DNA of 64,000 bases from JAGNHN01 sp964590645 (GTDB lineage Bacteria > Bacteroidota > Bacteroidia > Bacteroidales > JAGNHN01), in the NCBI GenBank assembly GCA_964590645.1, contig CAZPYJ010000001.1, forward strand, positions 62,001 to 126,000. The letters are read 5' to 3'. Positions 54,380 through 62,555 of this stretch are shown here, one piece after another. Positions within the stretch are counted from its first letter, which is position 1. Every line of letters starts with the position of its first letter. The translations under genes were made by a program, and so were the position numbers. The notes under the pieces were generated by a model. That model had not been told where the DNA came from and ran no database searches. It was given only the letters and a program-made list of their open reading frames with translations.

Positions 54380-55042
54380 CTATGCTCCCAGGCTGGCGAT
54401 GCGGGTTTGGCGCCCGAAAACACGCTGCCGCATTGCCACGTGAATGACAGCCTCGGTGGGCAGCAGCAGATCTACCCTGCTCCCGAATTTGATAAAACCA
54501 AGTTCCTCGCCCTGGCTTGCCTGTTGACCTTCGGCGGCATAGCATACGATGCGCCGGGCCACAGCACCGGCAATCTGGCGTACCAGAATCTCTTTGCCCG
54601 CATCGGTTCGGATCACCACCGAGGTACGCTCATTTTCCAGGGAGGATTTGGGGTGCCAGGCAACCAGATACTTTCCCGGATAATAAACCCGCGAAACCAC
54701 TTCGCCACTGATCGGCATCCAGTTTACGTGAATATCGTTGGGAGACATAAAAATGGACACCTGGATACGGCGGTCACCAAAATACTCTGCCTTCTCAACC
54801 TCCTCAATCACTACAATCTTTCCATCGGCAGGGCATAAGATGCTGGTGGAGTCGGGCACAAAATCACGCAAACGATAGCGGAAGAAGCGAAAAATGAATA
54901 CCATAAAACCGGTGAGGGCAGCGTAGGGCAGCAGCTTAACCCAGGTCGGGAAAGGGATCCAGTAATGGATAAGCAGGCCGAGACTGATGCTCAGCAACAG
55001 AAAAAAAACGATCAGGGTATAGCCTTCCTGGTGAATCTTCAT
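54380..55042 (-). CDS. psd: Phosphatidylserine decarboxylase (small prokaryotic type)
   Basis: 220 residues from the ATG at 55042. It decarboxylates phosphatidylserine to phosphatidylethanolamine at the inner membrane. Two N-terminal membrane segments (TLIVFFLLLSISLGLLIHYW, WVKLLPYAALTGFMVFIF) precede the catalytic region with SILCPADGKIVVIEEV, VSIFMSPNDIHVNWMPISG and the self-cleavage site FGSRVD, where the Ser becomes the pyruvoyl cofactor. The small size fits the type found in Bacteroidota. It follows cdsA with 1 base between, so precursor and product enzymes of phospholipid synthesis are co-expressed. Confidence 0.93.
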   Translation of the reverse strand: MKIHQEGYTLIVFFLLLSISLGLLIHYWIPFPTWVKLLPYAALTGFMVFIFRFFRYRLRDFVPDSTSILCPADGKIVVIEEVEKAEYFGDRRIQVSIFMSPNDIHVNWMPISGEVVSRVYYPGKYLVAWHPKSSLENERTSVVIRTDAGKEILVRQIAGAVARRIVCYAAEGQQASQGEELGFIKFGSRVDLLLPTEAVIHVAMRQRVFGRQTRIASLGA

Positions 55043-55043
55043 C

Positions 55044-55859
55044 TCAATCGGCAAAGAAAAGGATAATCAGCAAGAAAACCGCCGGTGCAGCAAAAAGCAA
55101 ACTGTCCAGGCGATCCAGAATGCCCCCGTGCCCGGGAATCAGACCTGAAGAATCCTTCATTCCCGCTTTTCTTTTCAACCAGGATTCATACAGATCGCCA
55201 AGTGTTCCTGCCAGCGTCACCATCAGGGCAATCCAAAACCATTGCATATAGCCTTCCGGACTATACCATTGTGCCCATCCAATGCCCGCTGCCAGGGTAA
55301 ATATCAATCCTCCGACAAAACCTTCCCAGGTTTTTTTCGGGCTGATGGAAGGCCACAAAGGATGGCGACCCAGAAGAACGCCACTCAGGTAGGCAAAACT
55401 ATCATTAACCCATATTAACACAAAAGTGCCCAGCAACCAATCCGTCCTGGGCACCTGGGTACGGAAAGGGTCGGCCAGTATAGTCAGAAAAAAGAGAGGA
55501 ATGAGCAACCAGAGGATGCTGTGATGCAACAAGGTCGCAGCCTTTATCCGCCAGGATGAGAAGAAAAGGGCCAGAAGGGGAAGAATGGACAGCAGCACCA
55601 ATAAGCCGGCTTCCCCAAAGCGGAGGTATCGAAACCAGTAGGCGGTGAGTCCTGCGTACATAAACAGCAGTGCAAGCTGCACAGGGATTAGGAATACAGC
55701 GGATTTGGGGAAAGATTTCAGGGCGGCATTTTCTCTAACAGCCAGCATCAGGGCCAGAATGACCAGGACTGAGAAAGCCATCGGACCGGCAGCGATCGAG
55801 CCGATGATGAGGCCTGCATAGATGGCGCCACTGAGCGTCCTGCGGATAAATTCAGTCAT
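55044..55859 (-). CDS. cdsA: Phosphatidate cytidylyltransferase (CDP-diacylglycerol synthase)
   Basis: 271 residues with about eight membrane segments. It makes CDP-diacylglycerol from phosphatidic acid and CTP, the branch point of phospholipid synthesis. The CdsA signature is intact near the C-terminus: GTLGDLYESWLKRKAGMKDS followed by LIPGHGGILDRLDSL. The loop SPKKTWEGFVGG is also conserved. The start overlaps the DUF2007 gene by 8 bases and the product feeds the Psd pathway encoded next. Confidence 0.95.
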   Translation of the reverse strand: MTEFIRRTLSGAIYAGLIIGSIAAGPMAFSVLVILALMLAVRENAALKSFPKSAVFLIPVQLALLFMYAGLTAYWFRYLRFGEAGLLVLLSILPLLALFFSSWRIKAATLLHHSILWLLIPLFFLTILADPFRTQVPRTDWLLGTFVLIWVNDSFAYLSGVLLGRHPLWPSISPKKTWEGFVGGLIFTLAAGIGWAQWYSPEGYMQWFWIALMVTLAGTLGDLYESWLKRKAGMKDSSGLIPGHGGILDRLDSLLFAAPAVFLLIILFFAD

Positions 55860-56055
55860 TCTGTTTCTTATCTATCAGGGTAAGTGCGCGTAAAGCCTCA
55901 TCAGGATGGACATAAAGTTCCAGCTGACCAAAAAGGTAAGCGGTATCCTGCTTATTCATAAGCACGCAGGGAATCCCTTCTTCCTCCAGCATTCCCTGGA
56001 TCAATGAAGCTTGCCAGGGATAAGTCGTATCAAATATTTTGACCCAGTCCTTCAA
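55852..56055 (-). CDS. DUF2007 small protein
   Basis: 67 residues. A ferredoxin-like small domain with the DUF2007 features YPWQASLIQGMLEEEGIPCVLMN and GQLELYVHPDEALRALTLI. The family is labelled a putative signal-transducing protein in databases; no function is proven. It has no signal peptide, so it is cytoplasmic. It sits in the ftsH-to-psd operon, 5 bases after the LUD gene and overlapping cdsA. Confidence 0.8.
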   Translation of the reverse strand: MKDWVKIFDTTYPWQASLIQGMLEEEGIPCVLMNKQDTAYLFGQLELYVHPDEALRALTLIDKKQND

Positions 56056-56060
56056 ATGAT

Positions 56061-56705
56061 TCAGATTAGGTCTTCCTGTAAAATCAGATAGAGTTCCCGT
56101 GGACCGTGGGCTCCCATAACCAGTGTTTTCTCAATATCCGCTGTACGGCTCGGGCCGCTTGCCAGGGTAAGCAGGGAGGGTAGCCTGACTCCGTATTTTT
56201 CCCTTACTTTGTCCAGGCCATCTGTCACCTCTGCGCACAATTGAGAGGTACGACCATAGACGATATGAATATCCGGGAAGACATTCATTTTCCTTCCTCC
56301 GCCCTGCCTTGACGACAGAAGGATGGTTCCGGAACGGGCAATGAGGGCCTCGCAGGATGTAAGACCGATGCTTTGATCTTGTGCGGCATCAAAATCGCCA
56401 CTCACCTCCAGGCCAGCCTGTTTCAGCTTTTGCAAAAGGGGCTCTTCCCTGCATAGCACCGCGGTGGCTTTCAGTTCAGCTGCCAGGGCCGCCAGGCTTT
56501 GTACGCCCTCTGCTTCATTTTCACAATAGATAAATTTCCCGCCAATGCGGGTAAAGCTCTCTGCAAAAACAAGGTCAATGTCTTCTCCCACTGGCGTATG
56601 AACGGGTGCATCGAAAACCGTGCGCGAAAACGGGTTATCCGCTTTTTCAAGCAGAGCGTTGCGGATTTTCTTGAGAATCTTTTCACGCGAAGTGCTTTCT
56701 TCCAT
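56061..56705 (-). CDS. LUD domain protein (LutC/YkgG-like)
   Basis: 214 residues. LUD (lactate utilisation) domain with the LutC-type features SREKILKKIRNAL, IGLTSCEALIARSGTILLSS, GGRKMNVFPDIHIVYGR and LASGPSRTADIEKTLVMGAHGPREL. LutC is part of a lactate dehydrogenase complex with LutA and LutB in other bacteria; neither is encoded here, so that role is not implied. Lone LUD proteins beside ftsH are common in Bacteroidota. It starts 4 bases after the ftsH stop. Confidence 0.88.
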   Translation of the reverse strand: MEESTSREKILKKIRNALLEKADNPFSRTVFDAPVHTPVGEDIDLVFAESFTRIGGKFIYCENEAEGVQSLAALAAELKATAVLCREEPLLQKLKQAGLEVSGDFDAAQDQSIGLTSCEALIARSGTILLSSRQGGGRKMNVFPDIHIVYGRTSQLCAEVTDGLDKVREKYGVRLPSLLTLASGPSRTADIEKTLVMGAHGPRELYLILQEDLI

Positions 56706-56709
56706 AGTG

Positions 56710-58839
56710 TCAGCTGGGTTGATCCGTGTTCGCTATAGTTGAGGATGGGGTGTCCGGAACCGGCTCAGCATTGTCTGTCTCTTTCTCAGCAGGAAGATCC
56801 TGGATTGAGCTGGGGGCTGCAGCATCTGCAATGCTTGTTTTCGGCTCATCCTGAGCGGACTCATCTGCACCAAAGGGACGGGGACCAAAGATCTGCTCGA
56901 GGTCTTCTCTGAAAATGACTTCCGTTTCCAGCAGTTTTTCCGCCAGGGCACTCAGTTTATCCTGATTGTCTCTCAGGAGCTGCCTGGCCCGCACATAAGC
57001 CTGCTCGAGGAGCTTATGAATCTCTTCATCGATCACACGGGCGGTATCCTCGCTGTAGGGTTTCGTAAAAGCAAATTCCTGCTGGCCACTTGAGTCGTAA
57101 TAACTAATGTTGCCCAGCTTTTCATTCAGTCCGAAATATACGACCATTGCAAAGGCCTGCTTGGTTACCTTCTCCAGGTCGTTCAAGGCTCCTGTACTGA
57201 CTTGTCCAAACATAATCTCCTCAGCGGCACGGCCTCCGAGGGCGGCGGTCATTTCGTCGTACATCTGGTCGAAGGTGGTTATTTGCCGTTCTTCAGGCAG
57301 ATACCAGGCAGCGCCCAGGGCTTTTCCACGGGGCACAATGGTCACCTTGATCAAGGGAGAGGCGTGCTCCAGCAACCAGCTCACGGTAGCGTGGCCGGAT
57401 TCGTGGTAGGCGATTACCTTTTTCTCCGCCTGGGAAATAATCTTGCTTCGCTTTTCAAGTCCCCCTATGATGCGGTCGATGGCATCCATAAAGTCCTGCC
57501 GGTCGATGGATTTCTTTCCTTTTCTTGCAGCGATCAGGGCCGACTCATTGCAGACATTAGCAATATCTGCTCCGGAGAAACCTGGGGTCTGCTTTGCCAG
57601 AAAGTCAACCTTGATGCTCGAATCCACCTTTAGCGGGCGGACGTGAACTTTAAAAATCGCTTCACGCTCATTCAGATCCGGCAACTCCACGTGAATCTGC
57701 CGATCAAAACGGCCGGCCCGCAGCAAGGCTCGGTCGAGGATATCAGCCCGGTTGGTCGCGGCAAGAATGATCACGCCGGTATTGGTGGCAAACCCATCCA
57801 TTTCGGTGAGCAACTGATTGAGCGTATTCTCGCGCTCATCGTTGGCACCGGTCATCGGGTTTTTGCCCCTGGCCCGGCCGATGGCATCGATTTCATCGAT
57901 AAAAATGATGCAGGGAGCTTTCTCTTTGGCCTGTTTAAACAGATCACGTACCCGGGAAGCTCCCACCCCTACGAACATCTCCACAAAGTCCGATCCTGAT
58001 ATGGAAAAGAAAGGCACCTTGGCTTCACCTGCTACGGCCTTGGCCAGCAGGGTTTTCCCGGTTCCGGGAGGACCCACCAGCAATGCACCTTTGGGGATCT
58101 TGCCTCCCAGCTCCGTGTATTTTTTAGGGTTTTTCAGAAAATCGACAATCTCCATCACCTCAACTTTGGCTTCCTCCAGGCCGGCAACATCATTGAAAGT
58201 GATGCTGACGCTGGTACTTTTGTCGAAGAGCTGGGCCTTGGATTTACCGATATTGAAGATCTGGCCTCCACCGCCCCCACGGCTCATCATCCGCATAATA
58301 AAAATCCAGGCAATGACCAGGATGCCGATGGGAATCAGGTATCCCAAAAACTCGGTACTCCAGTCGCGGCGGTCTTCAGCGGTAACCAGCACATTGTATT
58401 CTGCCTTGAGTTCACGCCTGGCTTCCGGGCTCAGGTTTTCCGCCTTGCGGTTCACTATTTCGTCCTGGACTGCATTAAGGTCTTCCCTGAAAGCATCTAC
58501 CGTGAAGGGAAACTTATGAACATAATGGGGGCCGGTGACGGCCTCTTCGCTCCGATCAAGCAGATCGCGGTAGGCCGTATCCACGGGTATGCGCTCAGGC
58601 TTAATATAAATTTCAGCGAATTTCCCATTGACCACAACAATCTTGGAGATGTCCTTCTTTTCGATCATCTTTTGTACCTGGTTCCAGTTGATCTCTTTAG
58701 GATCCGCACTAAAACTGAAGTACTGTATCGCGATAAAAACCAGCGCAAGAAGGGCGTATATCCAATAATAACTGATGCGCCCTTTGGGCTGCTTTCCATC
58801 CCCTCCCTGCTTCTGCTTTTGCTCATTATTCTCTGCCAT
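56710..58839 (-). CDS. ftsH: ATP-dependent zinc metalloprotease FtsH
   Basis: 709 residues. A membrane-bound AAA+ protease that extracts and degrades membrane and regulatory proteins. Two membrane helices (YYWIYALLALVFIAIQYFSF and LGYLIPIGILVIAWIFIM) enclose a periplasmic domain. The AAA+ module has Walker A GPPGTGKT, Walker B IIFIDEIDAIG, SRH motif NRADILDRALLRAGRFDRQ and pore loop FVEMFVGVGAS. The protease domain has the zinc site HESGH. The C-terminal tail of about 60 residues is acidic and Pro-rich (SIADAAAPSSIQDLPAEKE), longer than in E. coli. It follows rsfS in the same operon. Confidence 0.97.
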   Translation of the reverse strand: MAENNEQKQKQGGDGKQPKGRISYYWIYALLALVFIAIQYFSFSADPKEINWNQVQKMIEKKDISKIVVVNGKFAEIYIKPERIPVDTAYRDLLDRSEEAVTGPHYVHKFPFTVDAFREDLNAVQDEIVNRKAENLSPEARRELKAEYNVLVTAEDRRDWSTEFLGYLIPIGILVIAWIFIMRMMSRGGGGGQIFNIGKSKAQLFDKSTSVSITFNDVAGLEEAKVEVMEIVDFLKNPKKYTELGGKIPKGALLVGPPGTGKTLLAKAVAGEAKVPFFSISGSDFVEMFVGVGASRVRDLFKQAKEKAPCIIFIDEIDAIGRARGKNPMTGANDERENTLNQLLTEMDGFATNTGVIILAATNRADILDRALLRAGRFDRQIHVELPDLNEREAIFKVHVRPLKVDSSIKVDFLAKQTPGFSGADIANVCNESALIAARKGKKSIDRQDFMDAIDRIIGGLEKRSKIISQAEKKVIAYHESGHATVSWLLEHASPLIKVTIVPRGKALGAAWYLPEERQITTFDQMYDEMTAALGGRAAEEIMFGQVSTGALNDLEKVTKQAFAMVVYFGLNEKLGNISYYDSSGQQEFAFTKPYSEDTARVIDEEIHKLLEQAYVRARQLLRDNQDKLSALAEKLLETEVIFREDLEQIFGPRPFGADESAQDEPKTSIADAAAPSSIQDLPAEKETDNAEPVPDTPSSTIANTDQPS

Positions 58840-58867
58840 AATCTTTATTCCTCATTACCGGATAAAG

Positions 58868-59236
58868 TCAAGCGGAATATTCCTGGGATTCCGCATCTGC
58901 CCATAATTTCTCCAAGCGGTAAAAATCACGCACTTTGTCCTGGAATATATGCACAACCACATTGACATAATCCAGCAAAATCCATTCGGCGTTCTCAAAA
59001 CCCTCTCTATTCCAGGGCCTGGCCCCTGCATCATTTCTCACTTTGGCCTCCACTCCTTCTGCGATGGCTTCTACCTGCACCCGGGAGGTCCCGTGACATA
59101 TCACAAAAAAGCGACACAAGGCATTCGGAATCGCTCTAAAGTCGAGGCTGACAATATGCCCCCCCTTCTTATCCTGCATTCCCTCTATCACGGCCTCCTT
59201 GATCGCCTGTGCATCATCATCCGTCGTTCTTTGCAT
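58868..59236 (-). CDS. rsfS: Ribosome silencing factor
   Basis: 122 residues. RsfS/YbeB-type Oligomerisation domain that binds ribosomal protein uL14 and blocks joining of subunits in starving cells. Seen: IVSLDFRAIPNALCRFFVICHGTS, VQVEAIAEGVEAKVR, WILLDYVNVVVHIFQDKVRDFYRLEKLW, with the family Asp in DYV. First gene of the minus-strand operon, divergent from birA, with an exact -7 element at 59256-59263. Confidence 0.92.
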   Translation of the reverse strand: MQRTTDDDAQAIKEAVIEGMQDKKGGHIVSLDFRAIPNALCRFFVICHGTSRVQVEAIAEGVEAKVRNDAGARPWNREGFENAEWILLDYVNVVVHIFQDKVRDFYRLEKLWADAESQEYSA

Positions 59237-59255
59237 ATTTCCTTAATATATTGTG

Positions 59256-59263
59256 CAAAAATA
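59256..59263 (-). promoter_or_regulatory. -7 promoter element TATTTTTG for the rsfS-ftsH operon
   Basis: Exact TAnnTTTG on the minus strand, 19 bases before the rsfS ATG. It should drive rsfS, ftsH, LUD, DUF2007, cdsA and psd. Confidence 0.55.
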
Positions 59264-59383
59264 AGGATTAATTCACAAGGCTGGAAAGCCAAATCGCTTG
59301 CCATTCAAGCCATAGAATAAATCATTCAAACAAGTATCCTTTCTTCTTGTTCAGCCTTTGCCAAGTGGATTCCAGGCAAGCCT

Positions 59384-59391
59384 TACCTTTG
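59384..59391 (+). promoter_or_regulatory. -7 promoter element TACCTTTG for birA
   Basis: Exact TAnnTTTG, 39 bases before the ATG at 59431. A TTTG lies 23 bases upstream (59357-59360), slightly further than the usual -33 spacing. Confidence 0.5.
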
Positions 59392-59430
59392 CGGAAACTA
59401 TGCCCAAAACTTTCTGCTTTGCCTGATCTT

Positions 59431-60192
59431 ATGAAAAGGATATTTTTAAACACTACGACCAATACGATGCAGGCAATGGAAGAATTGCTGAAAATCGATT
59501 CATTGAGTGAGGGGGCATTCATCTGGACCGATTTTCAGCGTGACGGACAGGGACAGGACGGGAATCACTGGGAAAGCGAGCCCGGTAAGAATATCCTTCT
59601 GACCCAGCTTTTTTATCCCGGCTTTCTCGATCCATCAAGGCAGTTTCTCCTCAGCCAGATGGCTTCCCTGGCCCTGCATCAACTTATCTCAAATCTTCTC
59701 CCTGACAGAGGAGTGCATATAAAATGGCCCAATGATCTCTACGTAGGGCATCGAAAAATGGCCGGCATCCTGATCCGGCACAGCCTGAAAGGCAATCTCC
59801 TTGAGCGTAGTCTGATCGGGATAGGACTGAACGTAAACCAATGCACCTTCTCTTCTGCTATTCCCAACCCGGTCTCCCTCAGGCAGCTCACAGGCACAGC
59901 GTTTAATCGAGAGGCGATTCTTGACGATCTGGTCACCCGCATACAATCATTGTACTCCGCTTTGGCTACCGGCTCTTATGATCGGATGGAGCAGCAATAC
60001 CGCGACTGCCTGTACCGGCTTGATCAGCCTGGCTACTATCATATCGGGGGTAGCACAGTACAAGGGTTCATCAGGGGGGTGGATGAGCAGGGAAGCCTCT
60101 TGCTGGAAGCGGAAGGCCGGGTAAAAGCCTATGGAATGAAGGAAGTGATATATCTGCCTGAGGACCCTGACACAGATCAGCTTCATCTGTGA
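59431..60192 (+). CDS. birA: Biotin--[acetyl-CoA-carboxylase] ligase
   Basis: 253 residues from the ATG at 59431. It attaches biotin to carboxylase carrier proteins. No N-terminal helix-turn-helix is present, so it is the non-regulatory short form. Seen: NTTTNTMQAMEELL at the N-terminus, KWPNDLYVGHRKMAGILI (substrate loop) and GIGLNVNQC. The adenylate-binding loop reads DGQGQDGNHW at about residues 38-47. In E. coli and most relatives this loop has GRGR or GRGQRG, so the conserved arginines are replaced (Gln40 and Gln42 here). It follows the shared birA/rsfS divergent region and is convergent with the SRPBCC gene. Confidence 0.88.
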   Translation: MKRIFLNTTTNTMQAMEELLKIDSLSEGAFIWTDFQRDGQGQDGNHWESEPGKNILLTQLFYPGFLDPSRQFLLSQMASLALHQLISNLLPDRGVHIKWPNDLYVGHRKMAGILIRHSLKGNLLERSLIGIGLNVNQCTFSSAIPNPVSLRQLTGTAFNREAILDDLVTRIQSLYSALATGSYDRMEQQYRDCLYRLDQPGYYHIGGSTVQGFIRGVDEQGSLLLEAEGRVKAYGMKEVIYLPEDPDTDQLHL

Positions 60193-60224
60193 GCAACAGA
60201 AAAGCAGTGAGAGCTCGCCCGGCA

Positions 60225-60638
60225 TTAATCCCCGGAAGTGGCATCCAGGTGTTCTTTCAGCTTGCCGGCTACCATATCCACGAAGTTCTGAAGGGGCCTT
60301 TTGGCCATTAAAGAGAGCATCGGGTTCAGGTCGGCATCGAGGAGAACAGTGCAGTTGGTCTTCTCTTCATCGAGGCTATCCATCACAAATTGCAGGCTGA
60401 AATTCACAGGACTTTCCCCATCCGGGAGGTACTCAACCAGCGTTTCCGGCTTTAATTCACCCAGCATCAGCCTGATTGGGGGTAGCCCCTCGATGGTGAA
60501 GGCACATCGGTCAGTGGAGGCTTCCCAATGCCTGACTTGCTGGGGCAAGAGGTATTCGAAATGATGAAAATCAGAAAGGAATGAAAAAACCGCCTTGCCT
60601 GAGGCGGAAATCAATGCAGGTTCACTTTGCAATAACAT
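60225..60638 (-). CDS. SRPBCC (START-like) superfamily protein
   Basis: 137 residues, no signal peptide. A compact START-like fold with a long C-terminal helix (RPLQNFVDMVAGKLKEHL) and central strands (CAFTIEGLPPIRLMLGELKP). Such proteins bind small hydrophobic ligands; the ligand is unknown. It is found next to pyrE, 12 bases after its stop, an arrangement I know from many Bacteroidota. A direct link to orotate metabolism is only an inference from that position. Confidence 0.8.
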   Translation of the reverse strand: MLLQSEPALISASGKAVFSFLSDFHHFEYLLPQQVRHWEASTDRCAFTIEGLPPIRLMLGELKPETLVEYLPDGESPVNFSLQFVMDSLDEEKTNCTVLLDADLNPMLSLMAKRPLQNFVDMVAGKLKEHLDATSGD

Positions 60639-60650
60639 AAAGTATCAGGA

Positions 60651-61304
60651 CTAAGCAGTAAAACGGTCTGACCATTTCTGTGGATCGATCCGCCAGGCTT
60701 CCAGTGATTTTCTTTGTTCTTCCGAAACATAGCCTGCTTCGACACCCTTTTGCAGGAGGACGGGATAATCGGTCAGGCTGTTCAAAACACAGCCTGCCTG
60801 GGTAAAACTGTCTATAGCCGTCTCCAAGCCATAGGTAAAGATGGAAACCATCCCCTTGACGGTGCAGGCATTTTCGCGTATTGCTTCCACGGCCGACAGG
60901 CTGCTCTTCCCCGTTGAGATCAGATCCTCTATGACTACAACGCTCTGGCCCTGCTCAAGGACTCCTTCGATTTGATTACTCAGGCCGTGTTCTTTGGCTT
61001 TTGCTCTGACATACACAAAGGGTAGTCCCAGTTCCTGTGCCACCAGTACTCCCATTGCAATGCCTCCGGTAGCCACACCGGCAATGACATCCGGAACACC
61101 GTATTCCTCCTGTATGATCTTGACCATCTCCTGACGCACAAAGGTGCGGATACGGGGATAAGATAAAATCTTTCTATTGTCGCAGTATATAGGACTGCGT
61201 AATCCGGAAGCCCAGGTAAAGGGATGTTCCGGGCTCAGTTTAATTGCTTTAATTTGCAACAGAAACTCAGCGGCGGCGAGTGCGGTATCTTCCCTGCTAT
61301 TCAT
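60651..61304 (-). CDS. pyrE: Orotate phosphoribosyltransferase
   Basis: 217 residues from the ATG at 61304. It joins orotate to PRPP in pyrimidine synthesis. Present: the PRPP-binding loop VVVIEDLISTGKSSLSAVEA, the catalytic loop with YVRAKAKEHGLSNQIEG, and SPIYCDNRKILSYP for substrate contact. The -7 element ends only 7 bases before the ATG, so the transcript may start at or very near the first codon. It is divergent from the Nudix gene with 10 bases between start codons, and co-transcribed with the SRPBCC gene. Confidence 0.96.
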   Translation of the reverse strand: MNSREDTALAAAEFLLQIKAIKLSPEHPFTWASGLRSPIYCDNRKILSYPRIRTFVRQEMVKIIQEEYGVPDVIAGVATGGIAMGVLVAQELGLPFVYVRAKAKEHGLSNQIEGVLEQGQSVVVIEDLISTGKSSLSAVEAIRENACTVKGMVSIFTYGLETAIDSFTQAGCVLNSLTDYPVLLQKGVEAGYVSEEQRKSLEAWRIDPQKWSDRFTA

Positions 61305-61311
61305 AGTGCGG

Positions 61312-61319
61312 CAAATGTA
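61312..61319 (-). promoter_or_regulatory. -7 promoter element TACATTTG for pyrE (possibly leaderless)
   Basis: Exact TAnnTTTG on the minus strand. It is only 7 bases from the pyrE ATG, so transcription could start almost at the first codon. It overlaps the first codons of the divergent Nudix gene. Confidence 0.45.
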
Positions 61320-61944
61320 TGAAGTTTTCGTCAACAAGAGCCGGGTTTATCCCGGATTCGCACCTCCGGAGAGCGAAGGTTGCGAAAGGCTGAAACTATC
61401 TCTGGACACTGATTCTGAAAACATTCTCCAGCATATCAATATCCTGCTTCACAGTGAGAAGCCCCTCATTCTTTGTTTGGGAGAGCCTGGACAAGCGAAG
61501 GCGGCCTGGGAAATTCTCAGATCCACGCTGAAACAGGAGCGCGCCGCAGGAGGATTGGTATGGCACAAAAAAAAGGGACTGTTGATGATCTACCGTATGG
61601 GTTACTGGGATTATCCGAAAGGCAAAGCCCTGCCCGGAGAAAAGCCTGCAGAGACCGCAATCAGGGAAGTACAGGAAGAATGTGGTATCCCGGCCCCACT
61701 GTGCCGGGAATGGTTTGCCAATTCTTACCATATATTTATCAGGAAACATAGTGTATTCCTCAAGGAAAACAGCTGGTTTTTAATGGAGAGCGATACAGAA
61801 GCCCCTCTGCACCCTCAATATGAAGAGTCCATTACCAGGGTGCAATGGATGCAATTTGAGGATTATCTGAAGATCAAAGGCAAGATATACCCTTCTTTGC
61901 TGTCTTTGTCCGACCAATTCTGGAAACAAAAAAACAAAGTATGA
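61315..61944 (+). CDS. Nudix hydrolase
   Basis: 209 residues from the ATG at 61315; the longer frame would overlap pyrE. The Nudix box is complete: GKALPGEKPAETAIREVQEE followed by CGI (pattern GX5EX7REUXEEXGU), coordinating Mg2+ for pyrophosphate-bond hydrolysis. An N-terminal region of about 80 residues precedes the Nudix fold; it begins MYEVFVNKSRVYPG and has no known family. The substrate (a nucleotide or derivative) is unknown. It overlaps rdgB by four bases, so the two clean-up enzymes are co-expressed. The link of Nudix and pyrE in divergent orientation is typical of Bacteroidota. Confidence 0.9.
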   Translation: MYEVFVNKSRVYPGFAPPESEGCERLKLSLDTDSENILQHINILLHSEKPLILCLGEPGQAKAAWEILRSTLKQERAAGGLVWHKKKGLLMIYRMGYWDYPKGKALPGEKPAETAIREVQEECGIPAPLCREWFANSYHIFIRKHSVFLKENSWFLMESDTEAPLHPQYEESITRVQWMQFEDYLKIKGKIYPSLLSLSDQFWKQKNKV

Positions 61945-62555
61945 TGAAACAATACCTTGTGGTCACCCAGAACCCACATAAGCTGGAGGAGATCAGGGAA
62001 AAGATCAGCCGGCATCCGGAGCTGGCATCTCTTGGTTTTCTCAGTCTCAAAGAGATGGATTTTGAGGGAGAAATTGAGGAACCCTATGATAAGCTGCAAG
62101 AGAATGCCCTGGCAAAGGCAGCTTTTGCACACTCAACATTTGGTCTGGACTGTTTTGCGGATGATACCGGATTGGAGGTCGAGGCCTTGAACGGGCGTCC
62201 CGGGGTCTACTCCGCCCGTTACGCAGGGCCAGGCTGCAGCTATGCCGACAATGTACGGAAACTGCTGAAAGAAATGGAGGGCCAGTCCAGGCGCCAGGCC
62301 TGTTTCCGCACGGTAATTTGTTTGATCGATAAGGGTAAAGCACATTTTTTCGAAGGGAAAGTCCACGGGCATATCCTCTCTGAAGCACAAGGCAAGGGTG
62401 GGTTTGGTTACGATCCTGTTTTTGTGCCTGAGGGCTATACACAGAGCTTTGCCCAAATGAGCCTGGACGAAAAGAACCGCATCAGCCATCGGGCCAGGGC
62501 GCTGGACCAGATGATCGCTTACTTTCGCACTCAAAACACCCAGTCATCCCGGTAA
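61941..62555 (+). CDS. rdgB: XTP/dITP diphosphatase (RdgB/HAM1 family)
   Basis: 204 residues, starting in ATGATG at the end of the Nudix gene. It hydrolyses non-canonical purine nucleotides (XTP, ITP, dITP) to keep them out of DNA and RNA. Seen: VVTQNPHKLEEIREKI (nucleotide site), the motif FADDTGLEVEALNGRPGVYSARYAG, GFGYDPVFVPEGYTQSFAQM and KNRISHRARAL. All key positions of the family are present. Downstream gene starts 1 base later. Confidence 0.95.
   Translation: MMKQYLVVTQNPHKLEEIREKISRHPELASLGFLSLKEMDFEGEIEEPYDKLQENALAKAAFAHSTFGLDCFADDTGLEVEALNGRPGVYSARYAGPGCSYADNVRKLLKEMEGQSRRQACFRTVICLIDKGKAHFFEGKVHGHILSEAQGKGGFGYDPVFVPEGYTQSFAQMSLDEKNRISHRARALDQMIAYFRTQNTQSSR

Noticed and set aside
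56061..56705. Lactate utilisation operon (LutABC)
   Set aside because: Only the LutC-like gene is present, in a stable ftsH neighbourhood. LutA and LutB are absent.
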